The position numbers and the translations under genes are program-made. This document shows positions 47,886-57,463 of a stretch of DNA of 64,000 nucleotides, one piece after another (positions within the stretch are counted from its first letter, which is position 1; every line of letters begins with the position of its first letter). The stretch is from contig JANLZB010000068.1 in NCBI GenBank assembly GCA_031366005.1, forward strand, positions 23,105 to 87,104. Reading direction: 5' to 3'. Under the pieces are notes generated by a model that was given only the letters and a program-made list of their open reading frames with translations, was not told the origin of the DNA and did not search any database. The stretch is from JANLUX01 sp031366005. Its GTDB lineage: Bacteria > Bacteroidota > Bacteroidia > AKYH767-A > OLB10.

Positions 47886-48015
47886 TCTGACGCTTCAGTT
47901 CCTATTTGTCAATAATAAATATTAAAAAATTTCTATGAATTTTATTAACCTATATTTGATACAAGAAATTTTTTCAATATCACCACCTTTTTTATAATCA
48001 CTTAAATAACATAAC

Positions 48016-49131
48016 ATGAATAAGCAACTCTCCAAAAAAATTTTAGTTACTCTGTTTACCGGAATAATTGCCGTTCACAATGTGCATTCACAGGGCTGCA
48101 TCATGGTTCGGAATATTTCAGGGTTTGGTCAGTACACACAAAACTGTAATGCATTTACCACCTCTAACTGGCAGGTAAATATTGTGGGACGTTATTTTAA
48201 GGCTTGGCGTGATTTTATTGGTACGCAGGATCAGAAAACACCAAAGCAGGATCAGTCCATCATCACTTCTTATTCAACTGATTTTACATTAAGCAGATTA
48301 TTTAATAAAGGATGGTCAGCTGATTTTAGTTTTCCGGTCGCATCTAATTCGAGGTCTGCAACAAAGGAACATGGAGGAGGACTTTCTAAAGTTCCGGGGA
48401 ACGGTACTCCGAGGTTCACCACAAATACTTTTGGTTTGGGCGACATCCGGTTTACTGTTTACAAATGGTTATTGAAACCAACCGTTTCACAAAAAATAAA
48501 TGTGCAGCTGGGATTAGGAATAAAATTGCCCACAGGAGATTATAAATACCAGGATTATTTTCATAAAACGGACAGCACAAAAATATTAGCTCCTGTAAAT
48601 GGTTCAATTCAATTGGGCGATGGAGGCACCGGTATCATTACACAGGTAAATGCATTTTTTATCTTTAATAAATCCATCAGCTTGTATGAGAACTTTTATT
48701 ACCTCATTAATCCGCGTGATCAAAATGGAGTGTCAACTACTACAGGTGGAATACCCACTGCTACACAAATAAAAACGGGAAATGATGTTTACAGTGTACC
48801 CGATGTTTACTCTGTACGCGGAGGTATTACCTTTACCGTTAAAAATCTTGCACTTTCAGCAGGCTTACGCGATGAAGGTGTTCCGGTTCGTGACCTTACA
48901 GGAGGCAATTACGGCTTACGCAGACCAGGGCACAACCTGTCAGCAGAGCCGGGAATTTTATACACTATAAAAAACACATCTATCTATGGGTACATGCCTT
49001 TTATCATTGCGCGAAAAATAAAACAGAGTTTACCTGATGCAGAAACTTCGGTTATCACTCATAAGGAAACTATCGGCACAGGCGGTTCGGGAAATTACAG
49101 TTTGTTTTTGGGAGTATTATTTAAACTTTAA
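48016..49131 (+). CDS. Outer-membrane beta-barrel protein, transporter-like
   Basis: A 371-residue protein with a signal peptide (residues 1-25, NVHSQ). The mature part is a series of amphipathic strands with a GLGIKLPTGDYKYQDYF-type segment (~170-186) and ends SLFLGVLFKL, with a C-terminal aromatic/hydrophobic pattern typical of outer-membrane barrels. The pattern resembles the phenol-MetA-degradation/transporter barrel family, but substrate is unknown. Adjacent to the secretome genes and separated by ~110 bp from the small T9SS gene downstream. Confidence 0.7.
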   Translation: MNKQLSKKILVTLFTGIIAVHNVHSQGCIMVRNISGFGQYTQNCNAFTTSNWQVNIVGRYFKAWRDFIGTQDQKTPKQDQSIITSYSTDFTLSRLFNKGWSADFSFPVASNSRSATKEHGGGLSKVPGNGTPRFTTNTFGLGDIRFTVYKWLLKPTVSQKINVQLGLGIKLPTGDYKYQDYFHKTDSTKILAPVNGSIQLGDGGTGIITQVNAFFIFNKSISLYENFYYLINPRDQNGVSTTTGGIPTATQIKTGNDVYSVPDVYSVRGGITFTVKNLALSAGLRDEGVPVRDLTGGNYGLRRPGHNLSAEPGILYTIKNTSIYGYMPFIIARKIKQSLPDAETSVITHKETIGTGGSGNYSLFLGVLFKL

Positions 49132-49241
49132 AAATTGCTTAAAATAAACAGAGCGTAGTTGGAATATCATATTACCATAAACCAACTCATCTGTTTATTT
49201 AAGACCTTTGTATGGAAGTAATACTCCATAAAACAAATCAG

Positions 49242-50294
49242 ATGAAAAATATTTTATTAATAATCTTCATTCTTATTGTAGTTACAAATTTTTGTGTAGC
49301 ACAAATCACCATCACCAATGCCAACATGCCTTCAAACAGCGACACTATCAGGTATTCCAACACTTCTCCGGCTGGAATAAATTATGATACAACAGGCGCA
49401 AATTTAACCTGGGATTTTTCCGCAGTTACTCCCATTAACCAGGGTTTATATGAATACAAACCATCCTTGCTGATTAATCCTGTTTATATTTTCTTTGGTT
49501 TAAATTCCTATGGTTTGAAAATACTTGACAGTTTAAATCTGGGACTTTTCTCTATCAGTAATGTGTATGATTTTTATCGAAACACTTCTGCATCATTTCG
49601 TGCTGTAGGCAGAGGATTGGAATTTGGTGGTGTCCCTATACCCTCCAATTATACTGATGACGATGAAATTTATCAGTTCCCTTTGCAGTATAACGATTTT
49701 GACAGTTCTACTTATGCTGTATCGTTTACACTCTCGAATATTTTAAACATGGATGCAAGCGGATACAGGATTAACGAAGTGGAAGGATATGGATCAGTAA
49801 TAACACCTTATGGAACTTTCAGTTGCTTAAAAGTTAAAACTACTTTGGTTGAAACGGATCTCATTACGATTAATGCTATTCCGCTTCCACCTATAACGCG
49901 CACAACAAGACAATACAAATGGTTGACCACTTCAGAAAAAATTCCTGTGTTTGAAGTGGCAGGAACTGTGTTTGCAGGCAATTTTATTCCTACTTACGCA
50001 CGTTATCGCGACAATTACAATATACCCGTTGGTTTTAATGAGTTTTCAGATCAAAAGCATATTATCATCTATCCAAATCCTGCATCGCAAAATATTTCTT
50101 TATCGGGTTTGCAGTTTATTGCAGATGATGAAATAGTTATTACAGATGTGACAGGTAAAAAGTTTTATCAAACTACAGTTTTAAAATCTGCAACAATTTT
50201 TTCTATTGCAACAGGAGACTTTCCAAAGGGAATTTATTTTTTAACCTTGCGGAAATCTGGCAGCTTTTATTCTGATACGTTTATCAAAGAGTAA
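49242..50294 (+). CDS. Small secreted T9SS-sorted protein
   Basis: Starting at the ATG at 49242 gives 350 residues with a clean signal peptide (MKNILLIIFILIVVTNFCVAQ, residues 1-20 and cleaved after VAQ); the frame's first ATG at 49212 adds ten unlikely residues. The middle domain (residues ~25-260) is unrecognised. The last ~75 residues (IIIYPNPASQN to FIKE) are a type A sorting domain. A promoter-like TTTG sits at 49207. Function unknown. Confidence 0.8.
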   Translation: MKNILLIIFILIVVTNFCVAQITITNANMPSNSDTIRYSNTSPAGINYDTTGANLTWDFSAVTPINQGLYEYKPSLLINPVYIFFGLNSYGLKILDSLNLGLFSISNVYDFYRNTSASFRAVGRGLEFGGVPIPSNYTDDDEIYQFPLQYNDFDSSTYAVSFTLSNILNMDASGYRINEVEGYGSVITPYGTFSCLKVKTTLVETDLITINAIPLPPITRTTRQYKWLTTSEKIPVFEVAGTVFAGNFIPTYARYRDNYNIPVGFNEFSDQKHIIIYPNPASQNISLSGLQFIADDEIVITDVTGKKFYQTTVLKSATIFSIATGDFPKGIYFLTLRKSGSFYSDTFIKE

Positions 50295-50313
50295 GTAACA
50301 GGAAGAATATATT

Positions 50314-50763
50314 TCAACTAATTTCTTCAATCATATAACGTACATTATTAATTATTGCAGTATCATTTGTTTTTAAACCCATCAGTTGTTTACCCAATGG
50401 TGATTGCGGAGAAAGTACAATTACAGGAATCTCATTTACATTTATTCTGCCAATCGGAATACTCAAATACAAATAACCTTTATCAGTTTTTACAAGACTT
50501 CCTAATGTTACATGATCACTTTTAATTGCGCTATCTATTCGCACAAGTATTTCTCTTTGCGCCAATACTTCCTGTAATTGCCTGCTGATTTTTTCATGTT
50601 CTATTTGCATCATCGCTCTTGCCGTTTCATGCTTATCACCCGCTGAACTTTTTGAATCATTGCCTGCATCCTTAGTCAAATCATTCAATGCTGCTTCATG
50701 AGTAAGGATTCTCTTTTCAAGCAAATTCAAGCAGGCAGAATAGAGATTATTTTTCAGAGACAT
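50314..50763 (-). CDS. GreA/GreB C-terminal-like protein
   Basis: A 149-residue cytoplasmic protein. A long helical N-terminus (residues ~1-80, with KHETARAMMQIEHEKISRQL) resembles the coiled coil of Gre factors, and the C-terminal half (VTLGSLVKTDKGYLYLSIPIG; SPQSPLGKQLMGLKTND) resembles the GreA/GreB FKBP-like domain. It is often annotated as 3-oxoacyl-ACP synthase, which the sequence does not support. It may be an RNA polymerase-associated factor, though the acidic tip is not clearly conserved. Confidence 0.75.
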   Translation of the reverse strand: MSLKNNLYSACLNLLEKRILTHEAALNDLTKDAGNDSKSSAGDKHETARAMMQIEHEKISRQLQEVLAQREILVRIDSAIKSDHVTLGSLVKTDKGYLYLSIPIGRINVNEIPVIVLSPQSPLGKQLMGLKTNDTAIINNVRYMIEEIS

Positions 50764-50982
50764 AAATAATGAGTGTATCGGTAAAATTAATTTATTGCTG
50801 TCTCCTGTAATAGTAAAAAACCATTAGTTTATAATTTAATATAAAATAGAATTTCCAATTATTTTGAGAAATAATGGTTAAAGTGGATTGAAAAAAAATC
50901 TTAACAAACTTTTGGAATTTAACAAAAAAAATTATTTTTACTTTTTAAAATCAAAATCAATCACAATTAAAAACCTTACTGT

Positions 50983-51942
50983 ATGAAAAAGTTCTTCAAG
51001 ATTCTTTTAGGGATTATTGGTATAATTCTTTTGCTGGCAATTGCAGGGTTTGCATTTATTGAAATAAGAGGCATACCAACGTATGAGCCTGGTAAAATTG
51101 ATTACAAAGTGGAAGTTACACCGGAAAGAGTTGAGCGAGGGAAGAAACTCGCATTGCTGCTCTGTGCAAATTGTCATAAGGATGCTGCAACAGGTAAACT
51201 TACAGGTGAGCAGATGCTTGATGCTCCGCCAGAATTCGGAAAAATTTATTCACAGAATATTACACAGGATAAAACTTACGGCATCGGCAGCTGGACTGAC
51301 GGTGAATTGCTTTATCTGCTTCGCACTGGTGTTAAACGTGATGGAAAGTATGCACCTCCTTATATGGCAAAGCTGCCTCACATGGCTGATGAAGATATTA
51401 ACTCAGTGATTGCTTTTCTTCGCTCTGATGATCCGATGGTTGCTGCTTCTCCAACTCCTGATTATCCTTGCGAACCTTCTTTCCTGACAAAGTTTCTATC
51501 AACCGTTGCTTTTAAGCCATTGAAGATGCCTGATCACAAAATTGAAATGCCTGATACAAATAATCCTGTAGCGTTTGGTAAATACCTTGTCTTTAACCTC
51601 GAGTGCTGGACATGCCACTCTGCTGATTTCAAAAAACTGAATGCAGAAGAACCTGATAAAACGCCAGGCTTTATGGGTGGTGGTAATAAACCATTGACCA
51701 AACAAGGCGAAGTGATGCTTACACAAAACCTTACACCTGATAACGAAACAGGTATTGGTGAATGGACAGTAGAGCGCTTTACCAATGCACTCAAATATGG
51801 AACAATGGTTGATCAGCCTGCGTTGCGTTATCCTATGGTGCCCTATGTGCAACTAACGGATGCTGAAGCAAAAGCAATTTATGAGTATCTGCGCACCATC
51901 CCTCCAATTAAAAACAAAGTTCCGCGTTCAGGAATTAATTAA
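50983..51942 (+). CDS. Membrane-anchored dihaem c-type cytochrome
   Basis: A 319-residue cytochrome. An N-terminal hydrophobic helix (residues ~5-28) anchors or exports it. Two CxxCH haem motifs are CANCHK (~61-66) and CWTCHS (~207-212), each with a downstream Met-rich loop suited as axial ligand. Two-domain architecture resembles cytochrome subunits of alcohol or sorbitol dehydrogenases. The spacer upstream is A/T-rich and the gene seems monocistronic. Electron partner is unknown; the TsdA-like cytochrome is 15 kb away. Confidence 0.82.
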   Translation: MKKFFKILLGIIGIILLLAIAGFAFIEIRGIPTYEPGKIDYKVEVTPERVERGKKLALLLCANCHKDAATGKLTGEQMLDAPPEFGKIYSQNITQDKTYGIGSWTDGELLYLLRTGVKRDGKYAPPYMAKLPHMADEDINSVIAFLRSDDPMVAASPTPDYPCEPSFLTKFLSTVAFKPLKMPDHKIEMPDTNNPVAFGKYLVFNLECWTCHSADFKKLNAEEPDKTPGFMGGGNKPLTKQGEVMLTQNLTPDNETGIGEWTVERFTNALKYGTMVDQPALRYPMVPYVQLTDAEAKAIYEYLRTIPPIKNKVPRSGIN

Positions 51943-51974
51943 ATAGTTAATGAATGAAAGATGATAATTTGCGG

Positions 51975-54900
51975 TTACCTGAGCAAAGTAATCCTTCCCT
52001 TGTAAGAATGTTTTTTATTATTTACGTCTTTTGTTTTCAATACATAAACATATAAACCTTCCGGTGAAGCAGCACCTGTATTAAAGTATTTGCCATTCCA
52101 TACTTCATAGGGCTGAGTAGATTTAAAAACAATTTGTCCTTTTCTGTTAAATATATCTATCTCATACTCATTCAGTCCTACACCCTGAACATAAAACACA
52201 TCATTTCGTCCGTCATTGTTAGGAGTGAATGCACTGGGAATATAAAAAGTATAAAATGTATTTATCTCCACCGTCTGGAAAGATGAATCCTTGCAGCCAT
52301 TTTGAGTAGTCACCACCATCGTTACAAGATAAACTCCTGTATCAGCATATATGTGGCTCATTACACATTCAGTACCTGTGGTTCCATCCCCAAAATCATA
52401 ATAACAGGCAACATTCGGTTCATCATAAGAAAAAAGAATATCAGGATGAAGGTCATCCGTTACCGGAGGAACTGCCTGGAAGGTTGGATCAGGAACAGGG
52501 TAAACATTAACTGGCGCAGGAAGCGTATCTGTTGTTGAACAATTGTCAATACTTGTGTAGGTAAGCGTTGGATTAAAAATCCCTGATTGCTGGTATGTAT
52601 AAGGCGGGTTTGGATCTGTTGAAGTATCACCATTACCAAAATTCCAGATAAAGGAAGTACCGCCTGACGGAGTTGAGTTCTCCGTAAACTGAACTGTGAG
52701 CGGAGGACATCCTGTATTTACATCAGTAAAAAAATCAACAACGGGGCTTGGATTGATTTGCATATCATCCTGGTAAACATTGGCAGGACATCCCGGGCTT
52801 TGCGTAGTGAGTGTGACAGTGTGTTGACCTGCTGTATTAAAATGAATAGCTGTTGGAGATGCTGCATTGCTTGTAAGCGGAGTGGCATTAGGACCAAAAT
52901 CCCATAAATAAGTAGTACCGGATATTGCAGGATTAGCAGATGAAAAATTAACACTGCTTTCGTTCTGACATTGTGCAGCAGGAGGAGTAAAGAAAGCATT
53001 CTCACGCGGATGAATAGTAACTCTTACGGTATCCATGGCCGTACAGAATCCCTGCGTAACAGTTACATAATAGGTGGCTATTGAATCTGCAGTAGTAGTG
53101 TTGGGTAAAAGCACTGTTGGGTTTGCAATATTGTTAACAATTATCCCTGCGGATGGCGACCAGTTGTAAGTATTTCCTGCCACAGGATTGCTGCCAATCA
53201 TTACTGAAACATTAGCGCAGGTTGAAGTATCTGGTCCTGCAGAAGCAGATGCAGGCGTACCCACAAAAACAGTATCAGTATGCGTAGGTGATATACACAA
53301 ACTATCTATCACTTGTAGCGTAACGAGGTATTGTCCTATTGATGAATAGCTGACTTCATAAGGACCTCTTAAAGCTGTATTGGCCGGATTGCTTACACCT
53401 CCGCCAAAGTTCCAGTTGAAAGAAGCTGCGGAGCCACCGCTTCCGTTGTAAACTATGTTGGCAGAATCAGCACCGCATAATTGTTTTGGAGAAATAGTAA
53501 AAGTATCTGTTGGAACAGAATAAATGTGTAAACTATCATAAGCAAAGGATGACGTGCAACCATTACCGGTAATAGTCACACCGATAATCACATCACCTGC
53601 ATTACTCCAGCTCACAGGGTAAGGCCCACCTCCGTTAGGGGCAGGAGGTACAGCAGTGCCACCATCAAAAATCCAGGTATAAACTCCGCCTGTGCCTAAA
53701 GTCTGCGTAGCTTCTGTATTTACAATTTCATTGTCACAGGCTCGCGTAAGATTAGTTACAAATGCAACAGCAGGAGATTGTATGATGTATAACGAATCGT
53801 AAGTAGTATTGCTCAGGCATCCGTTATCGCTTACTATAAGACTGATTCCATCCTTGCCAGGCCCCGGAGTATTCCATACAATGCTGAATGATTGGGGAGT
53901 AACATTCATTGTATCACCATAACCATAGGTCCATGAATACAAACCAGCGCCCCCGGCAGTTCCGCTGTAAATTACGTTAACAGTATCTCCCGTACAAATA
54001 GAATCATTAGGCAGGTTAAAAGAAAAATCTGATGTGGGCGGATCTAAAACATAAACCGTATCGCGTGTAGTATCAGAAGTACATCCGCCTTCAGTAATAT
54101 ATAAGCTCACCGGCTGCGGACCGCTGGCGCTCCATATCACATCCCACACCGGACCGGGGCCTTGCGAAAAAATAGTTCCGTTAGGTCCAAAATCCCATAC
54201 ACAATTTACCAGTGGTGATGATCCGGTGTAGGTAAATGTACTTATATTAAGCCCTGCACTGTTATAGCAAATGCTATCATCATCCACAGTAAAAGTAGAA
54301 ACAGGGCTGGGATTAACATTGAGCTGCTGCGTAGTAAAATTGCTGCACCCTGAAGCAACGTTCGATAATGATAACGTTACAATATAAGAACCCGGGTAAT
54401 AAGTATGTGGCGGTGGTGGGTAACCTGAGTAATTAGGTGAAGCATCACCAAAGTTCCAGGTATAAACGCTGCCGGCAATGGCGCTGCTCGTATTGGTAAA
54501 AACCGGTATAATTGAATCACAGCCAAAAGATGGATTAACAGTAAAGTGAGCAGTGGGCGACATTTGAAAAGTACCACCCCAGTTTACATCAAATCCGGTT
54601 CCGCTTCCTGTAATATCATCAATCATTATTGCATATTTATTTCCCGCAATCAAATTAGCCGGAGGGCAAAATGAATTAATTGCACAGTTAACCACCGTTG
54701 GAGATAACCCAAACTGTTGTCCTGCTATAGGTGTACCATTGCAAGCCACCGGAACAGTAGCTATCGTTGGGCATCCGCTGGTGATATCATACAACGCCCA
54801 CCTGAAAGAACCCGTACTGGGCGTTGCAACCCATTCCATAGTGCCGGGTATTGATCCTACAGTAAATTGATACCATCCGGGGTTTACTGGAGCACTGCCA

Positions 54901-55487
54901 AAGCATGGAGGCTGTGGTGCTACTCCACCTGGTGCAATGGCAGGGCAGGTAAAATTTGTTTTATCACATAATTTCACCGCATTGCCGCAAGATAAACCGG
55001 GTGCCACAGCACCGGCTGAAGAATTTACACACACCGTAAAATCTCCATCCAACTGTATAGACGTCACGCTGAAATAAACCTGTGCTCCAAGTGTGGTATT
55101 AAATGCTGCACTCGCAGTTCCACCAGAAGTTAGAGAAGTAAAACAAGTCAGATAAGTACTTGAGCAATTTCCATTCATTACCGTTAACGAAACCTGTTGT
55201 GCACCGCCTATGACTGCCGGTGAAATAGTGATGGTGTTTAAAGTACCTGTTGCAACATAAGTAAACCACACATTATGTCCACCGGGTGGCACCGCTACAT
55301 TATCGCAGCTGTTAGGAGTTCCGTCTTGCGATGCAAAATTGTTGGAGCTGTTAATACACGTATCCCCATCAGAAGGCAGCGGTATAAAAAAAGCATTTGA
55401 ACAATCATCATTAGAAGGAGATTGGGCAAAAAGAGCGGATTTTATTGTGCAAAACAGAAAAGTTATTAATAGTATTTTTTTAATCAT
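51975..55487 (-). CDS. PKD-repeat protein with CHU_C gliding-motility-type C-terminus
   Basis: A 1170-residue surface protein. Signal peptide (residues 1-21, LFAQ). Residues ~25-310 form two Cys-containing globular domains (with DDCSNAFFIPLP and NCGNAVKLCDKT-like starts). From ~320 come about nine PKD or PKD-like domains (YTWNFGDASP; YSWTYGYGDT; FNWNFGGGVS; YLWDFGPNAT; FIWNFGNGDT; YYDFGDGT). The last ~90 residues (FYIPSAFTPNNDGRND) are the CHU_C T9SS sorting domain. It is a smaller relative of the 2586-residue protein. Divergent from the dipeptidase gene. Confidence 0.9.
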   Translation of the reverse strand: MIKKILLITFLFCTIKSALFAQSPSNDDCSNAFFIPLPSDGDTCINSSNNFASQDGTPNSCDNVAVPPGGHNVWFTYVATGTLNTITISPAVIGGAQQVSLTVMNGNCSSTYLTCFTSLTSGGTASAAFNTTLGAQVYFSVTSIQLDGDFTVCVNSSAGAVAPGLSCGNAVKLCDKTNFTCPAIAPGGVAPQPPCFGSAPVNPGWYQFTVGSIPGTMEWVATPSTGSFRWALYDITSGCPTIATVPVACNGTPIAGQQFGLSPTVVNCAINSFCPPANLIAGNKYAIMIDDITGSGTGFDVNWGGTFQMSPTAHFTVNPSFGCDSIIPVFTNTSSAIAGSVYTWNFGDASPNYSGYPPPPHTYYPGSYIVTLSLSNVASGCSNFTTQQLNVNPSPVSTFTVDDDSICYNSAGLNISTFTYTGSSPLVNCVWDFGPNGTIFSQGPGPVWDVIWSASGPQPVSLYITEGGCTSDTTRDTVYVLDPPTSDFSFNLPNDSICTGDTVNVIYSGTAGGAGLYSWTYGYGDTMNVTPQSFSIVWNTPGPGKDGISLIVSDNGCLSNTTYDSLYIIQSPAVAFVTNLTRACDNEIVNTEATQTLGTGGVYTWIFDGGTAVPPAPNGGGPYPVSWSNAGDVIIGVTITGNGCTSSFAYDSLHIYSVPTDTFTISPKQLCGADSANIVYNGSGGSAASFNWNFGGGVSNPANTALRGPYEVSYSSIGQYLVTLQVIDSLCISPTHTDTVFVGTPASASAGPDTSTCANVSVMIGSNPVAGNTYNWSPSAGIIVNNIANPTVLLPNTTTADSIATYYVTVTQGFCTAMDTVRVTIHPRENAFFTPPAAQCQNESSVNFSSANPAISGTTYLWDFGPNATPLTSNAASPTAIHFNTAGQHTVTLTTQSPGCPANVYQDDMQINPSPVVDFFTDVNTGCPPLTVQFTENSTPSGGTSFIWNFGNGDTSTDPNPPYTYQQSGIFNPTLTYTSIDNCSTTDTLPAPVNVYPVPDPTFQAVPPVTDDLHPDILFSYDEPNVACYYDFGDGTTGTECVMSHIYADTGVYLVTMVVTTQNGCKDSSFQTVEINTFYTFYIPSAFTPNNDGRNDVFYVQGVGLNEYEIDIFNRKGQIVFKSTQPYEVWNGKYFNTGAASPEGLYVYVLKTKDVNNKKHSYKGRITLLR

Positions 55488-55536
55488 GTTTAATTTAAGC
55501 CAAATGAATTTGCGATCCGGGTAAAATGTTTTCAGT

Positions 55537-55544
55537 TACATTTG
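55537..55544 (+). promoter_or_regulatory. Putative -7 box of the dipeptidase gene
   Basis: TACATTTG matches TAnnTTTG; a TTTG lies at 55509-55512, 24 bp upstream, slightly longer than the usual 19-21 spacing. The start codon is 25 bp downstream. Confidence 0.45.
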
Positions 55545-55569
55545 TTACCGAACAAATCTACTATAATTT

Positions 55570-56940
55570 ATGCAAACTATTAAGGAGTACGTTACTATTA
55601 ACAAAGACCGTTTTGTTAACGAATTATTCGACCTTTTAAAAATTCCATCCGTTAGTGCTGATTCAAAGCACAAGCAGGATATGCTGCGTGCTGCCGAGTA
55701 TATCAAGTCAGCTTTTGAAAAAGCAGGTGCTGATAAAGTAGAGATTTGTGATACTGGTGGCCACCCCATAGTGTATGGTGAAAAAATAATTGACCCAAAA
55801 CTGAAAACAGTGTTGGTTTACGGCCATTATGATGTGCAGCCACCTGATCCATTAAACCTGTGGACTTCTCCACCCTTCGAGCCTGTTATTAAAGATGAAA
55901 AAATTTATGCACGTGGTTCCTGTGATGATAAAGGGCAGGTCTATATGCACATTAAGGCATTTGAGCTGATGATGAAAAATAACCTGCTCACCTGCAATGT
56001 CAAGTTTATGATTGAGGGAGAGGAAGAAGTGGGTTCGTCCAACCTGGGCACATGGATCAGCAACAATAAAGAAAGACTCAAAGCCGATGTAATTTTAATT
56101 TCTGACACTGCCATCATTGCAAACGATACACCCTCTATTGATGTGGGCTTGCGCGGACTCAGCTATATCGAAGTAGAAATCACAGGTCCTGATCACGATT
56201 TGCACAGCGGTGTATATGGTGGCGCAGTGGCTAACCCCATTCAGATACTTTGCGAAATGATTGCCAAGGTGAAAGACAAAGACAATCACATCACCATCCC
56301 CGGTTTTTATGATGATGTAGTTACGCTTAGCGCTGACGAGCGTGCTGAACTCAACAAAGCGCCTTTTAATATAGATGACTATAAAAAAGAATTGGGTATT
56401 GAGGATGTATATGGCGAAACCGGCTATACCGTTTTAGAGCGCACCGGCATCCGTCCTACCTTTGAAGCCAACGGCATTTGGGGTGGTTACACTGGCGAAG
56501 GAGCAAAAACTGTTCTACCTTCCAAGGCAAGTGCGAAGCTCAGCATGCGGCTGGTGCCTAATCAGCAATCAGATAAGATAACTGAACTTTTTACCAAATA
56601 CTTCACCTCTATTGCCCCCAAGTCAGTTAAAGTAAAAGTTACTCCCCATCATGGTGGCGAGCCTGTGGTTACACCTACTGACTCAGTTGCTTTTAAAGCA
56701 GCCAGCAAAGCAATGGAAGAAACCTTTGGCAAAAAGCCAATCCCTACCAGGGGTGGTGGAAGTATTCCCATAGTGGCGTTATTCGAAAAAGAACTGGGAC
56801 TGAAATCCGTTTTAATGGGTTTTGGATTAGACAGTGACCTTATCCATTCTCCTAACGAACATTTCGGCATCTTCAATTTCCTCAAAGGCATCGAAACCAT
56901 TCCCCTGTTCTTTAAATACTATGCAGAGATGAGTAAGTAG
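55570..56940 (+). CDS. M20 family dipeptidase
   Basis: Cytoplasmic zinc peptidase of the PepV/CNDP-like M20 group. The 456-residue protein has VYGHYDVQPPDP (residues ~77-88) carrying the metal-binding His and Asp, YARGSCDDKGQ (~115-125) with the bridging Asp, EGEEEVGSSN (~145-154) with the catalytic Glu, and the DHDLHSGVYGGAV dimerisation segment (~211-223). RGGGSIPIV (~395-403) and HSPNEHFG (~428-435) close the active site. Length is normal for the dipeptidase subfamily. Monocistronic; the 21-bp repeat array follows it. Confidence 0.93.
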   Translation: MQTIKEYVTINKDRFVNELFDLLKIPSVSADSKHKQDMLRAAEYIKSAFEKAGADKVEICDTGGHPIVYGEKIIDPKLKTVLVYGHYDVQPPDPLNLWTSPPFEPVIKDEKIYARGSCDDKGQVYMHIKAFELMMKNNLLTCNVKFMIEGEEEVGSSNLGTWISNNKERLKADVILISDTAIIANDTPSIDVGLRGLSYIEVEITGPDHDLHSGVYGGAVANPIQILCEMIAKVKDKDNHITIPGFYDDVVTLSADERAELNKAPFNIDDYKKELGIEDVYGETGYTVLERTGIRPTFEANGIWGGYTGEGAKTVLPSKASAKLSMRLVPNQQSDKITELFTKYFTSIAPKSVKVKVTPHHGGEPVVTPTDSVAFKAASKAMEETFGKKPIPTRGGGSIPIVALFEKELGLKSVLMGFGLDSDLIHSPNEHFGIFNFLKGIETIPLFFKYYAEMSK

Positions 56941-57463
56941 CCACATGTAAACAATGCTCTTCTAAAGCCGGTAATTAATCCCCGTATTCCATTCTTTAAT
57001 TCGCTTACAGCATGCATAAGTATTCCGTTGCCGTGAATTAATAATCCTCAGGCGTGCATTAAAGTGCTGCAGCCATGCATCATCCTTCCGTAGCCGTGCA
57101 ACAACATTCGACAGGCGTGCATAATAATTCCGATGCCGTGCATTAATATTCGACTGCCGGGCATCAGTGTTCGACAGCCATCTAACCACATTCCGCAGCT
57201 GTACATTATAATTCCATAGTAGTGCATCATCATTCCACAGCCGTGCATTAATAATCGTTTGCTGTCTCCGGCTTGCAAATTAGCTATAACCCTCACTGTC
57301 ACTCACAAGGAGCATATTTATGAGTCCGCATCCCAGCCTCATAGTACCCACCCCTCCATTTAACAGTCCCTCATGATGGCAAAGAATCTAACCAACATTC
57401 CCATGTTCACATTTCCACTATTTTAGCCTCTACTTCTATTCCGTAAATCCTTTCTTTGTTCCA
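56941..57463. other. 523-bp gene-free region
   Basis: It contains the 21-bp array (57008-57258). The flanks are unremarkable; bases 57440-57460 carry TTTCTTTG (57451-57458), which may be the -7 box of the restriction-modification operon. Two overlapping minus-strand frames through the array are products of its period and are not counted as genes. Confidence 0.7.
57008..57258. repeat. Twelve 21-bp tandem repeats in strict register
   Basis: The consensus is roughly GCCGTGCATTAATATTCSACA. Anchor TGCAT (or variants) falls at 57013, 57034, 57055, 57076, 57097, 57118, 57139, 57160, 57181, 57202, 57223 and 57244: exactly 21 bp each, with no insertions or deletions despite strong divergence of bases. 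A degenerate further unit may exist at 56971 (AGCCGGTAATTAATCCCCG). Two helical turns per unit place each copy on the same face. Protein-binding (iteron-like) use is plausible. Confidence 0.92.

Noticed and set aside
57008..57258. CRISPR array
   Set aside because: There are no unique spacers: units abut with a fixed 21-bp period, and no cas gene is present.
56962..57302. Two minus-strand heptad-repeat ORFs over the 21-bp array
   Set aside because: A 21-bp unit without stops gives long open frames in more than one phase automatically. Neither has a leader, signal or upstream box, and residues are not conserved between units.
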